Shown: positions 1-11,179 of the stretch, piece by piece
Position numbering within the stretch: the stretch's first letter is position 1
How the letters are laid out: every line of letters begins with the position of its first letter
Assembly (NCBI GenBank): GCA_027475525.1
Contig: JAMWFC010000116.1
Span: 1,983,826 to 2,047,825 of the forward strand
DNA: 64,000 bases
Reading direction: 5' to 3'
Source: Macrolepiota albuminosa
Lineage: Eukaryota > Basidiomycota > Agaricomycetes > Agaricales > Agaricaceae
Notes under the pieces: generated by a model
Databases searched by the model: none
What the model saw: the letters and a program-made list of their open reading frames with translations, nothing else
Told to the model about the DNA's origin: nothing
Translations under genes and position numbers: made by a program

Positions 1-1
1 T

Positions 2-3000
2 GATGAAGTTTCATCTTTTTATGCCTTTATGAACTCGATGCCCTCATTGGCATTTGCGAGCATTATGGGCCAATTCAATGCGATTCTCGATTCTGGTTGC
101 ACTACACATATCATAAAAGATCGACAATTTTTCTGGACCTATCACCCTGATCAAGCGGTTCCTGTTGGTACTGCAAACTGCGGCACTCTGACTACGCTGG
201 CATGTGGAGAGGTCAAGTTTCGCACTCGAATCAATGGCAAGGATAGGATATTGGTTCTGAAGAATTGTCTCCATGCTCCGGATGTACCCATCAATCTGCT
301 TTCCGTTGGTTCGATGGTAGAAAATGATATGAAGATTATTTTTACGAAGGATGCGACGACACTAATTTTTCCGACAACTTTGAAGACACTTGGAGGAGAA
401 TCAATTCAGGCATCAGTTTATAAGAAGCTATCTTTTCTACATTGTGATTTTTTACTACGAAGACACTTGGAGGAGAATCAATTCAGGCATCAGTTTATAA
501 GAAGCTATCTTTTCTACATTGTGATTTTTTACTACCGGGACAGCAACCTGAAGTATCGTTCCAAAGTCTAGAGGATTCAATGACTTCGTTTCCGAAAATT
601 TCCGTCACGCCAACTTTGTGGCATCGCAGGATGGGACATCCCGCAAAGGATACGACGAAGGCGGTTCTTACGAAAGATTATGTTAAAGGCATAGAATATA
701 CGGGACACTTTAGGGATGAACAATGCATCCCTTGTATCATTGGAAAGCAACCGGCTCGACCATTCGATCATCATGAACATCGCGCCGAACATGTTTGCGC
801 CCTGATACACATGGACTCATGTGGACCGTTTCCGACACGTTTTTCGAATGGGAATACTACGCATTTTCACACCATTTTGGATGACTATTCGAATTTCGGA
901 AGTACAGAGTTACTGTCAAAGAGGAATATGGCATTGCGACATTTTAAGAGGGTACAGGCAGAGTGGGAATTGAAGTCTGGGAATAAAGTGAAAGTGGTTC
1001 GTTGTGATGGCGCGAAAGAATTTGTAGAAGGGAAGCTGAAGGAACATTTGGAGGAAAAAGGAATTTCGCTTCAATCCACGGTACCATACGCACACCAACA
1101 GAATGGGAAGGCGGAGCGTTATATTCGGACCATTGAAGATACCGCCCAAACGCTTATGGCTGAATCTGGTTTACCCATTTCGTTTCTTGGGGATGCAATA
1201 TTAACTGCTCAATATCTTCGAAACCGACTACCGACTTCAACTCTCACAGGTCTTACAACTCCGTTTGAAGTTTTGGAAGGATATAAACCCGACCTGTCTC
1301 ATCTTCGGGTCTGGGGTTGCCAATGTTTCGTTTTATATCCGAAAGAGACACGTCGAAAAGGGGATACTAAGAGATTTGAAGCTATATTCGTGGGCTATGA
1401 AGAGGGCCGTTTAGGGTGGAAGGTTAGAGACCTGAATGGGAAGTACTATTTCTCGCGGGACATGGTGTTTAATGAGAATGTGAGAGGAAGATTGAAAGCA
1501 CATTCTATTGGGACACACTCGCCATCTTCGGCTCCATCAATGTCACCAGATAATACTTCAACGGTTATACGATCGGAACCTTACGCTCCAAGAGAAGAAT
1601 TGACTGACGATGATTCAACACATGATGAACTGCCTAAGCCTCGAAGACAAGGTGTCCGTATGGCTGCAGGTCAGGCATACTGGGAAGAAGTGTTGAAGCG
1701 GAATGAACGACTCATGAATCTCCGGGCAAATCGTAAAGCCAGATTGGAACCACATCAGGGATTGTCTGCTATTCTTGATATAGCATCGTTGTTGGCAACC
1801 GCGTCTTTCAGCTTTGATATGGACGATCTTACGCATCTCGAAGATTCGGTCATTTTTGACTTCAAAGCTTATATGACTCATGGCTTCGAACCATTACCAT
1901 TTCGTACACCAAGAGAGTATGATCTCACTAAAGCGCCAGAAAGTTATCAGGAAGTAATGAGACGCAAAGATAAGGACGTTTGGATGATGGCTATGAACAA
2001 AGAGGTACAGAGTTTGAAAGATCAAGGAGTGTTCGTACCGGCATCACTACCACATGGGAAGAAAGCACTGGGCGTTCGATGGGTCTTTGCGTACAAATAC
2101 AACCCAGATGGATCGATTATTCAAGGAAAGGAAAAGGCACGCTTGGTGGCACAAGGATTTAGCCAGCGACCGGAGGATTATGGATCAACTTACGCTCCGG
2201 TGGCAAAGATGGCGAGTATTCGGATTTCTCTTGCATATGCGGCTATGCACGATCTCGAGATTTTTTCATTTGACGTCAAAACTGCTTTCTTGAACGCACC
2301 ACTTACCCATGAACTATACTGCAAACAAATTCCGGGCTTCCCAGATGAAGATCCTACGAAAGTCAATAGACTTCTTCGCGCGATCTATGGCTTGAAACAA
2401 GCATCGAGGGAATGGTACACATTACTGAAGACGGTGTTAGAAAGTATAGGACTTGTCAGGTGCGAAGTAGATCATGCAGTGTTCTTCGGACGATTCTCTT
2501 CTCCACCCCATGAAACGATTCCGGCATTGGACGATGGGACGGATCTCTTCATAATTATATGCGTTCATGTGGATGATGGTTTGAACGTGACGAATTCGAA
2601 ACCATTATACGACTGGATAATCACAGAGATGAACAAACATTTTACGGTGATGATGGTTTGAACGTGACGAATTCGAAACCATTATACGACTGGATAATCA
2701 CAGAGATGAACAAACATTTTACGGTTATTGATTTGGGTGCATCTTCCTTATACTTGGGTATCAGGATTGACAGGGATAGGACGCAAAGGAAACTGTGGCT
2801 CTCGCAAACAGGTTACATATTGGATCTGCTGACGAACTATCATCTCTTGGATGCAGCCCCTCTATCGTTACCACTGACAAGTAACTTGGACAACTTGCCG
2901 GTACCGCCAGCAAATGCTTTACCTGACATTGGCGATGATGATATAAAAATCCATTATCAGCGACTGGTTGGGTCGATACTATACCTCAGTCTTTGTACAC

Positions 3001-3650
3001 GACCTGATCTCGCTTTCACTGCGATGACTCTTGGCCAGTATAATGCCTCACCGACTCGGGCTCATCTCTTAGCTGCCAAGCGTGTGTTACGATACATCTC
3101 GGGGACACGAAATCTTGCACTGGAATATAATTTTTCACGCCCGACATCAGACACTTCATCGCGATTATTGCTTCCGGCAGACTTTGGAGCAGTAGATGCC
3201 GATTGGGCATCGGACTCTACAACGCGGAAGAGTGTTACGGGTTATGCGTTCTTTATGTATTCAAGTCTCATTTCTTGGTCTTCGGTGAAACAACGAACAG
3301 TTGCCTTGTCATCAACGGAAGCAGAGTACATGGCTTTATCACATGCCATGCGTGAAGCTCTATCGATCCGCTACTTACTCACGGCACTCGATTTACCGAT
3401 TCCCAAACCATTCCCGATCTTTTGTGATAACAAGAGCGCTTTGGACATAGCGAATTCTGACTCCATAACGTCTCGATCGAAACATATTGATATTCGTTTT
3501 CATTTCATTCGCGAACACCTTAATACGGGATCATTCAAGACATCGTGGATATCGACATCAGAAATGATTGCTGACATTCTTACGAAACCATTGCCGAAAG
3601 ATCTCCACAACAAATTCACTTCTTCACTTGGTCTGGTTACTCGATTATAA
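2..3650 (+). CDS. copia Gag-Pol polyprotein, 5'-truncated and frame-broken
   Basis: This is the polyprotein of the retrotransposon; it makes and integrates the cDNA copy. The frame is open from the window edge. In order I see the aspartic protease signature DSG near 80-90, the integrase zinc finger (HRRMGH, then CIPC) around 630-740, the integrase core with DSCGP and NGKAERY, the reverse transcriptase with FDVKTAFLNAPL and the VDDG active site near 2570, and the RNase H with DADWASD and SSTEAEYMALS near 3200-3330. The frame changes near 459 and near 2649, each time inside a 77-bp perfect duplication, and each shift equals 77 modulo 3. I therefore read the breaks as assembly joins and not as decay or programmed frameshifting. 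Confidence 0.9.
382..535. repeat. 77-bp perfect tandem duplication (copia protease/integrase linker)
   Basis: Copies 382-458 and 459-535 are identical, with mismatches immediately outside. It shifts the copia frame. Confidence 0.97.
2572..2725. repeat. 77-bp perfect tandem duplication (copia reverse transcriptase)
   Basis: Copies 2572-2648 and 2649-2725 are identical; the frame change in the reverse transcriptase occurs here. Confidence 0.97.
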
Positions 3651-3688
3651 TTTATTTTCATGTGTTCACTTCTTCGCTGATGGGGTTG

Positions 3689-4057
3689 TGTTGACCGAGG
3701 TAGTCTATTAGGGTCAGCTTGGACGTGGTCACATGATCTCAGCATTAACTTTGGTTTGACGTGTATTATAGCCTCAGTTGCTCTCTCTCATCATAGACAG
3801 GCTCTGAGGCTGTAAGTACACGTTTTTCCATTCATGAATTAGTACATATCTGATAGCTTGTGACTTAGTTACTTTACGCTGTCCTTAGGTATGAATATAG
3901 TTGCTCTCTCTCATCATAGACAGGCTCTGAGGCTTTACTTTACGCTGTCCTTAGTTCCAGGCTGTCAGATACGTCCAACACTCTCTCTCATCATAGACAG
4001 GCTCTGAGGCTTTACTTTACGCTGTCCTTAGTTCCAGGCTGTCAGATACGTCCAACA
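3689..4057 (+). repeat. 3' LTR of the copia element
   Basis: The LTR starts with TGTTG just after a purine-rich tract (TGATGGGG) and ends with the inverse CAACA. It is 292 bp to position 3980; the last 77 bp are then repeated exactly (3981-4057), which I take as an assembly join. Inside it, a 34-nt block at 3778-3811 recurs at 3901-3934, and a 20-nt block at 3869-3888 recurs at 3935-3954. In the first arrangement the blocks are separated by 57 nt beginning GTAAGT and ending TTAG; in the second they abut. Confidence 0.75.
3904..4057. repeat. 77-bp perfect tandem duplication (LTR end)
   Basis: Copies 3904-3980 and 3981-4057. Both end exactly at the LTR terminus CAACA, where a k-mer contig would stop at a repeat boundary. 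Confidence 0.95.
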
Positions 4058-5166
4058 GTACCCTACACAATATTCTCACAATCGAAGGTTTCATTGAACT
4101 CAATTTGTACAGGATCGTGGTTTTGTTCATCTGGTTGATTTCTTGGATAGCAGGAGAGCTTCCTGTTTATGAAAGACCATTTAACTTAAATGATCCCCTT
4201 ATCAACCATCCTCATGGAAAGGACACGTAAGTTTCTCGCCTCTGTGTTAATAAGTATTATGAACTATACGTATTTGTTCTATCTACATAGTATCAGTTCT
4301 CCCATGAATTATATCATTGCGTTCTTCGTTCCCATCCTCATTTTTGCAATCTCAGGATGGATCAGGGGCTCAGTTATGGAATTCCATCACGGTGTTATTG
4401 TGATATCTACCGCAACGTGAGTTTTCGTTGCTCACAAGCGCAACGGACTGAGCTTTTCTAGTGGGCTAGCACATCTTTTCACCACACTTGGAAAACATGC
4501 GCTAGGTCAGCCCCTTGGAACCACACACGCAATCTGACTATTTCCAGGTTGTTTACGACCTGACTTTCTTGCTCGATGCGCCTGGGATGTGGTCACTAAA
4601 CAGTGTACAGGGTACGCAAATGCGGAGATACATCCTATTTTTCACTCTCAATACACCTAACAGGGACGAATATACTGTTCTGAGTGGAAGAAAATCATTT
4701 CCTTCTGGTCATTCGTCTACAGCATTCTCAGGAATGACTGTTTTATCACTTTGGATAGCAGGCATGACCGCAGCCTGGTGCTTCAGCGTTTCATACCCCC
4801 CTAGATCTCTGCTGTCAAGCAGATTAGGCAAATTTGTCTTGACTCTTTTACCCTTGTCATGGGCAGCCTTTGTGGCTATTTCTCGAATTCAAGATTATGT
4901 GAGCCTTGTTGATTCCGAGCTCCGTTTCATACTTGCTTAATTTCATGAACTAGCGTCATCATAAAGAAGACGTCATTGTAGGCAGCCTCATTGGTATCAT
5001 CTCTGCCACTGTCTCCTATTCAATCTTTTGGCCAAATCCGTTCTCAAGTAAAAGCTTTTTAAACGGATATCCTGCGCCACCCAGAACTCTATACACCGAT
5101 TCCGAACTTGGAAGACCTGAACGAACATTTCTATTAACCCGAATGGAGGATGATGAGGTGGTGTAA
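4058..5166 (+). CDS. PAP2-family lipid phosphate phosphatase, 5' end unresolved
   Basis: This is an integral membrane phosphatase of the DPP1/LPP1 type, which removes phosphate from phosphatidate or diacylglycerol pyrophosphate. All three PAP2 motifs are present once introns are removed: KHALGCLRP (motif 1, joined across the intron 4506-4547), PSGHSS (motif 2, near 4700) and SR...HHKEDV (motif 3, joined across 4899-4953). Further introns are 4227-4290, 4417-4461 and 4612-4663. The first coding exon contains a membrane helix followed by YERPFNLNDP, typical of the family N-terminus. No in-frame ATG is seen before the LTR end at 4057; the open frame runs back into the LTR. The start is either in an upstream exon lost to the retrotransposon, or the gene is a 5'-disrupted pseudogene. 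Confidence 0.85.
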
Positions 5167-5201
5167 TAAATTAACAGACTACTGCGCGAGTGTAATTACT
5201 A

Positions 5202-7578
5202 TCATATACTAACCGATTCCCGAACAAATACCCACTTGTCTCCTACCCTTTGCATTTTACCACTACCAGTGTGATTGGCCTCATCAGTAGTACTTCTGTC
5301 CACTTGCATCTTGGTCTCTTCAACAGGAGATCCGGACTCTTCCCCAAGAACAATAGCGTCAGTCTTGTTATCCACTTCGTATTGCCCCCATTCTTCCTGA
5401 GTACTTCGCACGTTATTATGCAACCCTCCCCGACCTCTATTATATCCCCGACCTCTCCCTCCGCCTCGCCATGCTTGAGAATTAGGCGTGCTTTGCCATT
5501 TTTGTCCTTGAACTATAGGCGCAAAGGCTGCTTGCCCGCTGGTAAAAACGAATTGAGAAAGTTCCTCAGTTGAGGGCAAATACCCCTTCGTAACGTGCCA
5601 CATTTTCCCTAAAGCCTCCCATGACGCTGGCGAGGTAAAGTCAAATGTCATTGGGTCAAAATTTTCCAAGCCCGGTTGTGTAGAGGCTGTGCTCGGAACA
5701 ACGGTTGCACTACCTATGCTGGAAGATGTATTCGCAGCTATCAATGGTGATAATGACATTTGGTCGTGATTACTCGTGGGTGCAGGTGTGATGTCTACAG
5801 TCGGTTCTGGGGTGATCTGCGAAGTGCTTGGGGCAGGAGCCGGAGTGGAGGCACGGACGGGTGAAATGTGTCGTGGTGATCGTGGTGTATCAACCTTTGG
5901 AGATGCTCTATCTCTTTCGGGTGACTGGGGTCGAATATCGCGACCGAATTCGTCCTTGCCATCATTTTCAGGCGATCCGGAATCTGCACTACCACGACTA
6001 TGAGGCTCCATTGACGCAGGATTTGGCCTGCGAGGTGGACTGTATGGTCTCGTATCACGCCGAGCTCCATACCTGGATGGGCTCCTTGAACGACTTCGCC
6101 GTATCCTACGAGGCGAACTCCTATCATCTCGTTCTCGATGACGGTCACGATCACGGTCATCCCACCTCCCACGACCACGACCACGAAAGCCGCCTCTATA
6201 ACCACCTTTTTGGCTTGACCTATCCTCAGGCTGATCATCGTACGCATTCACACGTTCTAACTGAGGCCCATTTGATCTGAGGTCTTTATGATGACTCAGA
6301 TGAGAGTTATAACTCGGTTCCTCTCGATACGACGGTGAAGGAAATGCAGAGTGTGACAATGCAGGATGGGCCTGCGAAGGCGTTGATAGTGAAGGTGCTC
6401 CATTATTTGCTGTTTGTGCTAAAGCTAACTGCTGCAGAAGTGCTAGTTGTGCTGTGTCAACCCCGGTATTTATACTTGTTTGCCTAGAAAGCGATTGATG
6501 AACCCGTGATCAAAACCTGGCATGAAATTAGTACATACGCTGGAACAGTTGCAGCCTGCGCAGCCTGCGCCAACAATGCTAACAACGTGGCTTGAGGATC
6601 CATTGCAGGAGTAGGAGGGGCGGGGGTGGGGGGCGTTGTAATCGTGGGTTGGACAATAGGAATACGTGGGTCAACGACGGCACCGGACGATACTTCGGGC
6701 ACTGAGACAGAACATTCATTAATTCAGTTGCGTTCTCATGTTACGAAACGTGGGGATGTAAAAAAAATGCTGATTTTTACAAGGGGAATACTTAGCGAAC
6801 AGGACTGGGAAGAATATGCACCTTTTTCTGTTCTTTCCACCAAGCTCGACAATCGCGTAAGAATATTGGGCGGAAACGTGCTCCCTTTCACCCATATATC
6901 AAGAATTTTCTTGGTTTTTTCCTGTAAGTCAAGTAACAGTAAGGACGTCAGGACTGCCTCTATCATACTGGTTAAGACATGAGAAGTCAAGCAAGAGAGT
7001 ACATGATAGAACCGCGCAGCACCGACAAGAGCGCGGAAGACGTGGCTTGGTATTCCCAAAGTAAGCTTGTGGAAAAGTAAGGACATGGTATCAGGCCTTT
7101 TGGCGACTACTGGTCCAAAAATTACCAGAGCAAAAAAAAACCTTCTGCTATCAGTAATTCGTTTGAAACAACTAACCTTCGCTTCCGAGTTTCCAACAGT
7201 CATCATGTCCTGGAAGAGCCCCTCTAGAACACCTTCAATTTTAGATAGGAAAGTGACACAATTTCCCTTTGTTGTTTTGACTTCGCCAGAAAGCCCATTC
7301 TTGTTGATATTATGTTTAGCAGCCCTAGACAAAGCATCAAAAACGTATAGGCTGGACACCTTCGCAGTTGGAGGAAGGGATTTGTGTGTCCGATAAAGAG
7401 TAGAAACAAGTTGTGTATCATTCTGAAGCTCTGATGTAACCTCACAGCAACTGGATATATAGGTTAAACGTACCTCCATAGACTTCATTGCGATATCTGT
7501 TAGATTTGACATCTTTGAAGCCGACAGTCGTTTCGCTAGAACCACATCCTTCAGAAGTGACTCAAATTCCTGATGCAT
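5202..7578 (-). CDS. CTD-interacting-domain (CID) protein with an arginine-rich tail
   Basis: The N-terminal region (coded from 7578 down to about 6822) looks like a CID fold, which binds the phosphorylated C-terminal repeats of RNA polymerase II. Key family segments are VSSLYVFDALSRAAK and ILDIWVKGSTFPP. The middle is Pro/Ala/Gln-rich and the C-terminal part has RGG and Arg-Ser/Asp-Arg runs (about 6060-6230), as in RNA-processing factors such as Seb1, Nrd1 or SCAF. I see no clear RRM, so equating it with Seb1 is not justified. Introns include 6702-6821 and 6484-6538, with more inside the CID exon. The start at 7578 is uncertain: the preceding bases look like a splice acceptor, so a short upstream exon near 7600-7760 is possible. 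Divergent from PET117. Confidence 0.72.
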
Positions 7579-7781
7579 AATGAATAATTGACCATTCTAT
7601 GACTTTTGCATTGGCGCACCTCGAGATAACCCATGAGACACGACTGGGAGAGTGATAAATATTCGGAAGATGAGAGAAGGGAGGACAGGAACAGACAATG
7701 TTTGCCTCTGTTGTTTGAGAAATCATGGTCTGTGCGTATGGGAAGCATGTCTTTTCAAACACTCCGATATACGTGTGCCAG

Positions 7782-8066
7782 ATGCAGAATAGAGGAGCGA
7801 AGCTGACGCTCTTTGGAGCTATTCTTCTATCCTCGCTGACGATATATGCTGTTCACTTCCAGCAAGAGCAGGAACGCGAGGTGAGTCGCGTTAACGGCTC
7901 GTGACAATTTTTTCCCTTATCTTTTCAGAGCATGTATCAAGGCGTTCTTCGGGACGATGAACGGAGGAGACAGAAGATGAAGCAGAGAGAAGAAGCTTTG
8001 CAAGAGTCGAGGAAAAAACGGGAAATCTATGAACGCGTCCAAACCGTTGACAAATGTTCTGAGTGA
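7782..8066 (+). CDS. PET117: Pet117-like cytochrome c oxidase assembly protein
   Basis: This is a small mitochondrial inner-membrane protein of 78 residues needed for cytochrome c oxidase assembly, where it works with Pet191 and Cox15. It has two exons, 7782-7880 and 7929-8066, joined in frame by a 48-nt GT-AG intron. An N-terminal hydrophobic segment (about residues 8-24) is followed by the family signature EREsMYQGVLRDDERR and a charged helix. Length and layout match the family. It is easily missed because neither exon makes a long ORF. An upstream ATG at 7747 is out of frame and stops quickly. About 200 bp separate it from the divergent CID gene. Confidence 0.85.
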
Positions 8067-8867
8067 TTTTTTCTGTGCAGCTGTGTGTTGTCTTGTTCCT
8101 TCACTTCTTGGAGTACTAAACATCGGCTTTCTATGCATTGTGGTGTTGCAGTACGTAGCATTGGCCGCTTGAGAATCTTCCGTGGATTAAATCTTATATG
8201 CAAACGACTAGAACCACGACGCATCCAAAAATCCTTGTGACCTTCTTCCTCGCAAACGATAACGTATTGCTGTCTTTTTTTGTCCTGCCTAGTGTTGCGA
8301 CACATTAGCCATATCTGTTTTTGATTCCCTTGTCATTGTCGTTGCCGTTACCTCATCTTTCGACTGGTCCGACTGGTTGCTACTTATTCGTTTGTCCGAG
8401 GCCACAATTCTGATTGTTGGTATACCAATCGCAATGCAACCTCAGCGACTAGCTGTCCCAGCCTCGGATTGCCGAGACCATCTAGGGCGTTGCAGGATTT
8501 TAAGTACCAAAAGTAATACCCCATTGATGTTGGGGTTTCATGTAGCCTTTCCTATAGCATGATTCAGCGTTGTAACTAAAATGTCGACTACTCTTTTCAA
8601 TCCGCATTGAATGCAACAGTTGGAAAACGGCTAATGGCATCTGCACGGATACTGACGACGCTTCGGATATATGAAATCCTCAGAGTACATACGTCATACG
8701 TCATGATGCATATGCTCGAGCAATCCATTCAAGTCTCCGGGCCGTCTGCCACGGGGTTTCTGATATTATTGTACGTTCAACATACGTGGAGTTCCTTGAC
8801 TCAGAATCACGGAAAATCGACCATTCTACTCGTATACACCTGGACCCACAATACCTGACTGCCAGTC
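8067..8867 (+). other. about 800 bp with no recognised gene
   Basis: Only short ORFs occur on either strand (up to about 90 codons), with no recognisable domain, no splice structure that extends them and no tRNA-like fold that I could see. The right end presumably holds the promoter of the first aminotransferase gene. Confidence 0.5.
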
Positions 8868-10846
8868 ATGCCCAAGTCCAACCAGGTTAGTAAATAGTCT
8901 CCACGTCAGTCACTTAGAACAAACTGAGGATGCTTGTCACTTTCTACAGCAACCTCACAAGTGAGCATAGTTTGTTCTAGGGCTCAGATAGGCCAGCAAC
9001 TGATTTTACCGCCTTTGCCAGACTTCTCGCGTGCGTCTGCTCAATTTCATGCTAAAAACCGCATGCCACGTATTGAGGATTTGATATAGTATCCCTGGCC
9101 CTGTGGAAGTTACCGATGAAGTGGATTTGTTTTTACCTTGATAACCCATATCTAACTCAAAACAGGTCTTACATGCTATAGCTCAGCCCCCGCTCTCCCA
9201 CGTTTCTCCAGAGTTTATATCAATATTCCAAGAATGTCTGCAGATGACAAGGTACCGTTACTCTGTATGACTATGATTAGGTGTAAACGGTTATTTCGTG
9301 ACCTACCATAGAAAGGTTGTAGATACCCAAGATGGGCTCCCATTTCTCATCGGTGGGAGCGGAACGCTCGGTTGGGACCAGGTGAGCTTTGTTTCTATCA
9401 GTGGATTTGATATGCGTTCTTTTGCGGTGCCGTAGGTTGCTGCCAACCTAGTGGAGCACGATGAGGATGTGTTAGTCCTACAGACAGGCTATTTTGGCGC
9501 TGGGTTTGCAGATTGGTATGTCACGACGTGCTACAAGCAATACTTGTCTCCGGGTTAATTACGTTCTGATTGATATCCAACGTGAAGTATAAAGGCATAT
9601 GGCGGAAAGCCTGAAGTTCTGAAGGCCGCGTACGGTTCCCATATTGGTCTTGAAGAGATAGAGGTTGCACTGAGAGCCAAAAAGTACAAAGTAATCACTA
9701 TCACCCACGTTGATACATCGACCGGTGAGTGGAGAACATTCTTTGAACCGTGGTCCAGAAATGCTTAAACCCGGGGAAGGTGTATTGTCCGACGTGAAAG
9801 CGATTGCCGCCACCGTGAGACGTACCTCACCCGACACTTTGGTATGTCTCCAGAAACCAGTTTCGTTTGGGCTCGTCCTTCTCACGAGTCACCGGCTAGG
9901 TCGTTGTGGACGGCGTATGCTCCGTCGGTAGTGAGGAAATTAAGATGGATGCGTGGGGGCTTGACGTTGTGACCACGGCTAGCCAGAAAGGGCTCGGGGT
10001 TCCTCCTGGACTCTGTATCCTGGTTGCCAGCCCACGGGCCATAGAGGTGTGGTAATTTTGGCAGATTGACATGTTACGTATCCGACAGACAAACAGGTTT
10101 TTAAATCAAGGAAAACACCAGTGAAAACATATTTTGCCAGCTGGGGAAAGTAAGTTTGGCATGATACGTTGCAATGACCTTGCGTGTCTCTTATTCCTCT
10201 ACAGATGGATCCCTATTATGAGAGCGTATGACAACAAAATCGCAGCATATTTCGCAACCCCACCTGTCAACTTGATAAGAGCATATCATGCCTCGTTAAC
10301 TCAGATGACTAGTGGCTCGCCATCGCTGAATGAGCGATACCTGATCCACAAACAAGTCAGCCGACGTGTGAAGGCTCTTGCAGACCAGTTGGGTCTGTCG
10401 TTGGTGCCGAAAGATACTGCATATGCAGCTAATGGAATGACTGCTGTTTGTTGACTTTGTTTTCTAAAACGCAGTGAGATTCATGAGTATGATGTAGATC
10501 TACCTCCCGGACGGTCTCTCGGCTTCCGATGTTGTTCCTCGTATGGCATCAAAAGGCGTTACGATCGCTGCAGGCTTGGGCGACGCAAAAGGTGTGCCTT
10601 AACCTGTATGACCATGAACTGTCTGAATTTGCCTGATTAAATAATGCGCACAGACAAGTATATCCGTATAGGGTTCGTCGTTTCTTGAACATGTCTGTCC
10701 TCTGAACAACTATGACTTTTAGACACATGGGAACATCTGTTGTAGACGCTGAACGCGGGGATATTGATAGAATTGCCAAGTCTCTCCCAGCGTCATTTAA
10801 CGAAGCAAAGAACGCGAAAAAGGCTATTGTAGAAGAGACCCCTTAG
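8868..10846 (+). CDS. alanine-glyoxylate / serine-pyruvate aminotransferase, copy 1
   Basis: This is a fold-type I PLP enzyme of aminotransferase class V (AGT1/AGX1 family), converting glyoxylate to glycine with alanine or serine as amino donor. Fourteen exons join to 390 residues: 8868-8885, 8950-8960, 9090-9120, 9166-9251, 9312-9381, 9436-9515, 9588-9724, 9780-9841, 9900-10046, 10097-10149, 10205-10445, 10498-10591, 10654-10672, 10723-10846. The total is divisible by three. Diagnostic parts are IPGPVEV at the N-terminus, GSGTLGWDQ, HVDTSTG, and SQKGLG with the PLP lysine at residue 195. Exon 2 is only 11 nt. It ends in ETP, so there is no SKL-type peroxisomal signal; the compartment is unknown. 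It lies head-to-tail with a second copy. Confidence 0.9.
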
Positions 10847-11179
10847 ATTGACGCCGGTGTTGTAGTCCCTTAAACACATTGTACAGTATATTTTAGACGG
10901 AACGGCAACGTTTTGATCCGTGTCTCCGTCCCTTGAACTCATGCGGGCGTCCGCACCTCCGTTGAATGGTCACTTGTGGTCTACGTTCCACTGCATCGGA
11001 AGATTGAAAGTTTGAGGTGATCAGTAAAGAGAGCTCGCTAGAGCATCGGAGATTGAGAGATTCACATGTGCATGTTGGTTAGTGATTTTATGGTATTCCA
11101 GTCACGTCTCCGGCCATTCGCTTCATCCCGATTCCTCAAACTCAGGCCGTTACAATCACTCTTCCCAACACGACGTACC
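10847..11179 (+). promoter_or_regulatory. spacer between the two aminotransferase genes
   Basis: These 333 bp hold the 3' end of copy 1 and the presumed promoter of copy 2. I see no ORF of note and no clear TATA box or other motif. Confidence 0.4.

Larger units (their letters stand above)
1..4057 (+). mobile_element. Ty1/copia LTR retrotransposon, 3' part
   Basis: The left edge of the window cuts the element, so the 5' LTR and gag are not seen. What remains is in copia order (protease, integrase, reverse transcriptase, RNase H), which separates it from gypsy elements, followed by a purine-rich stretch and a 3' LTR ending in CAACA. The polyprotein is interrupted twice, both times by exact 77-bp duplications. 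When these are discounted all three reading frames join, so the copy may be fairly recent rather than decayed. The flanking 3' DNA belongs to a lipid phosphatase gene. The target-site duplication cannot be checked because the 5' end is outside the window. Confidence 0.93.

Noticed and set aside
2572..2725. Programmed frameshift in copia Pol
   Set aside because: The shift lies exactly in a 77-bp perfect duplication like 23 others; no slippery site is needed.
5828..6280. 150-codon plus-strand ORF rich in His and Asp
   Set aside because: It is the reverse shadow of the Arg-rich tail of the CID protein.
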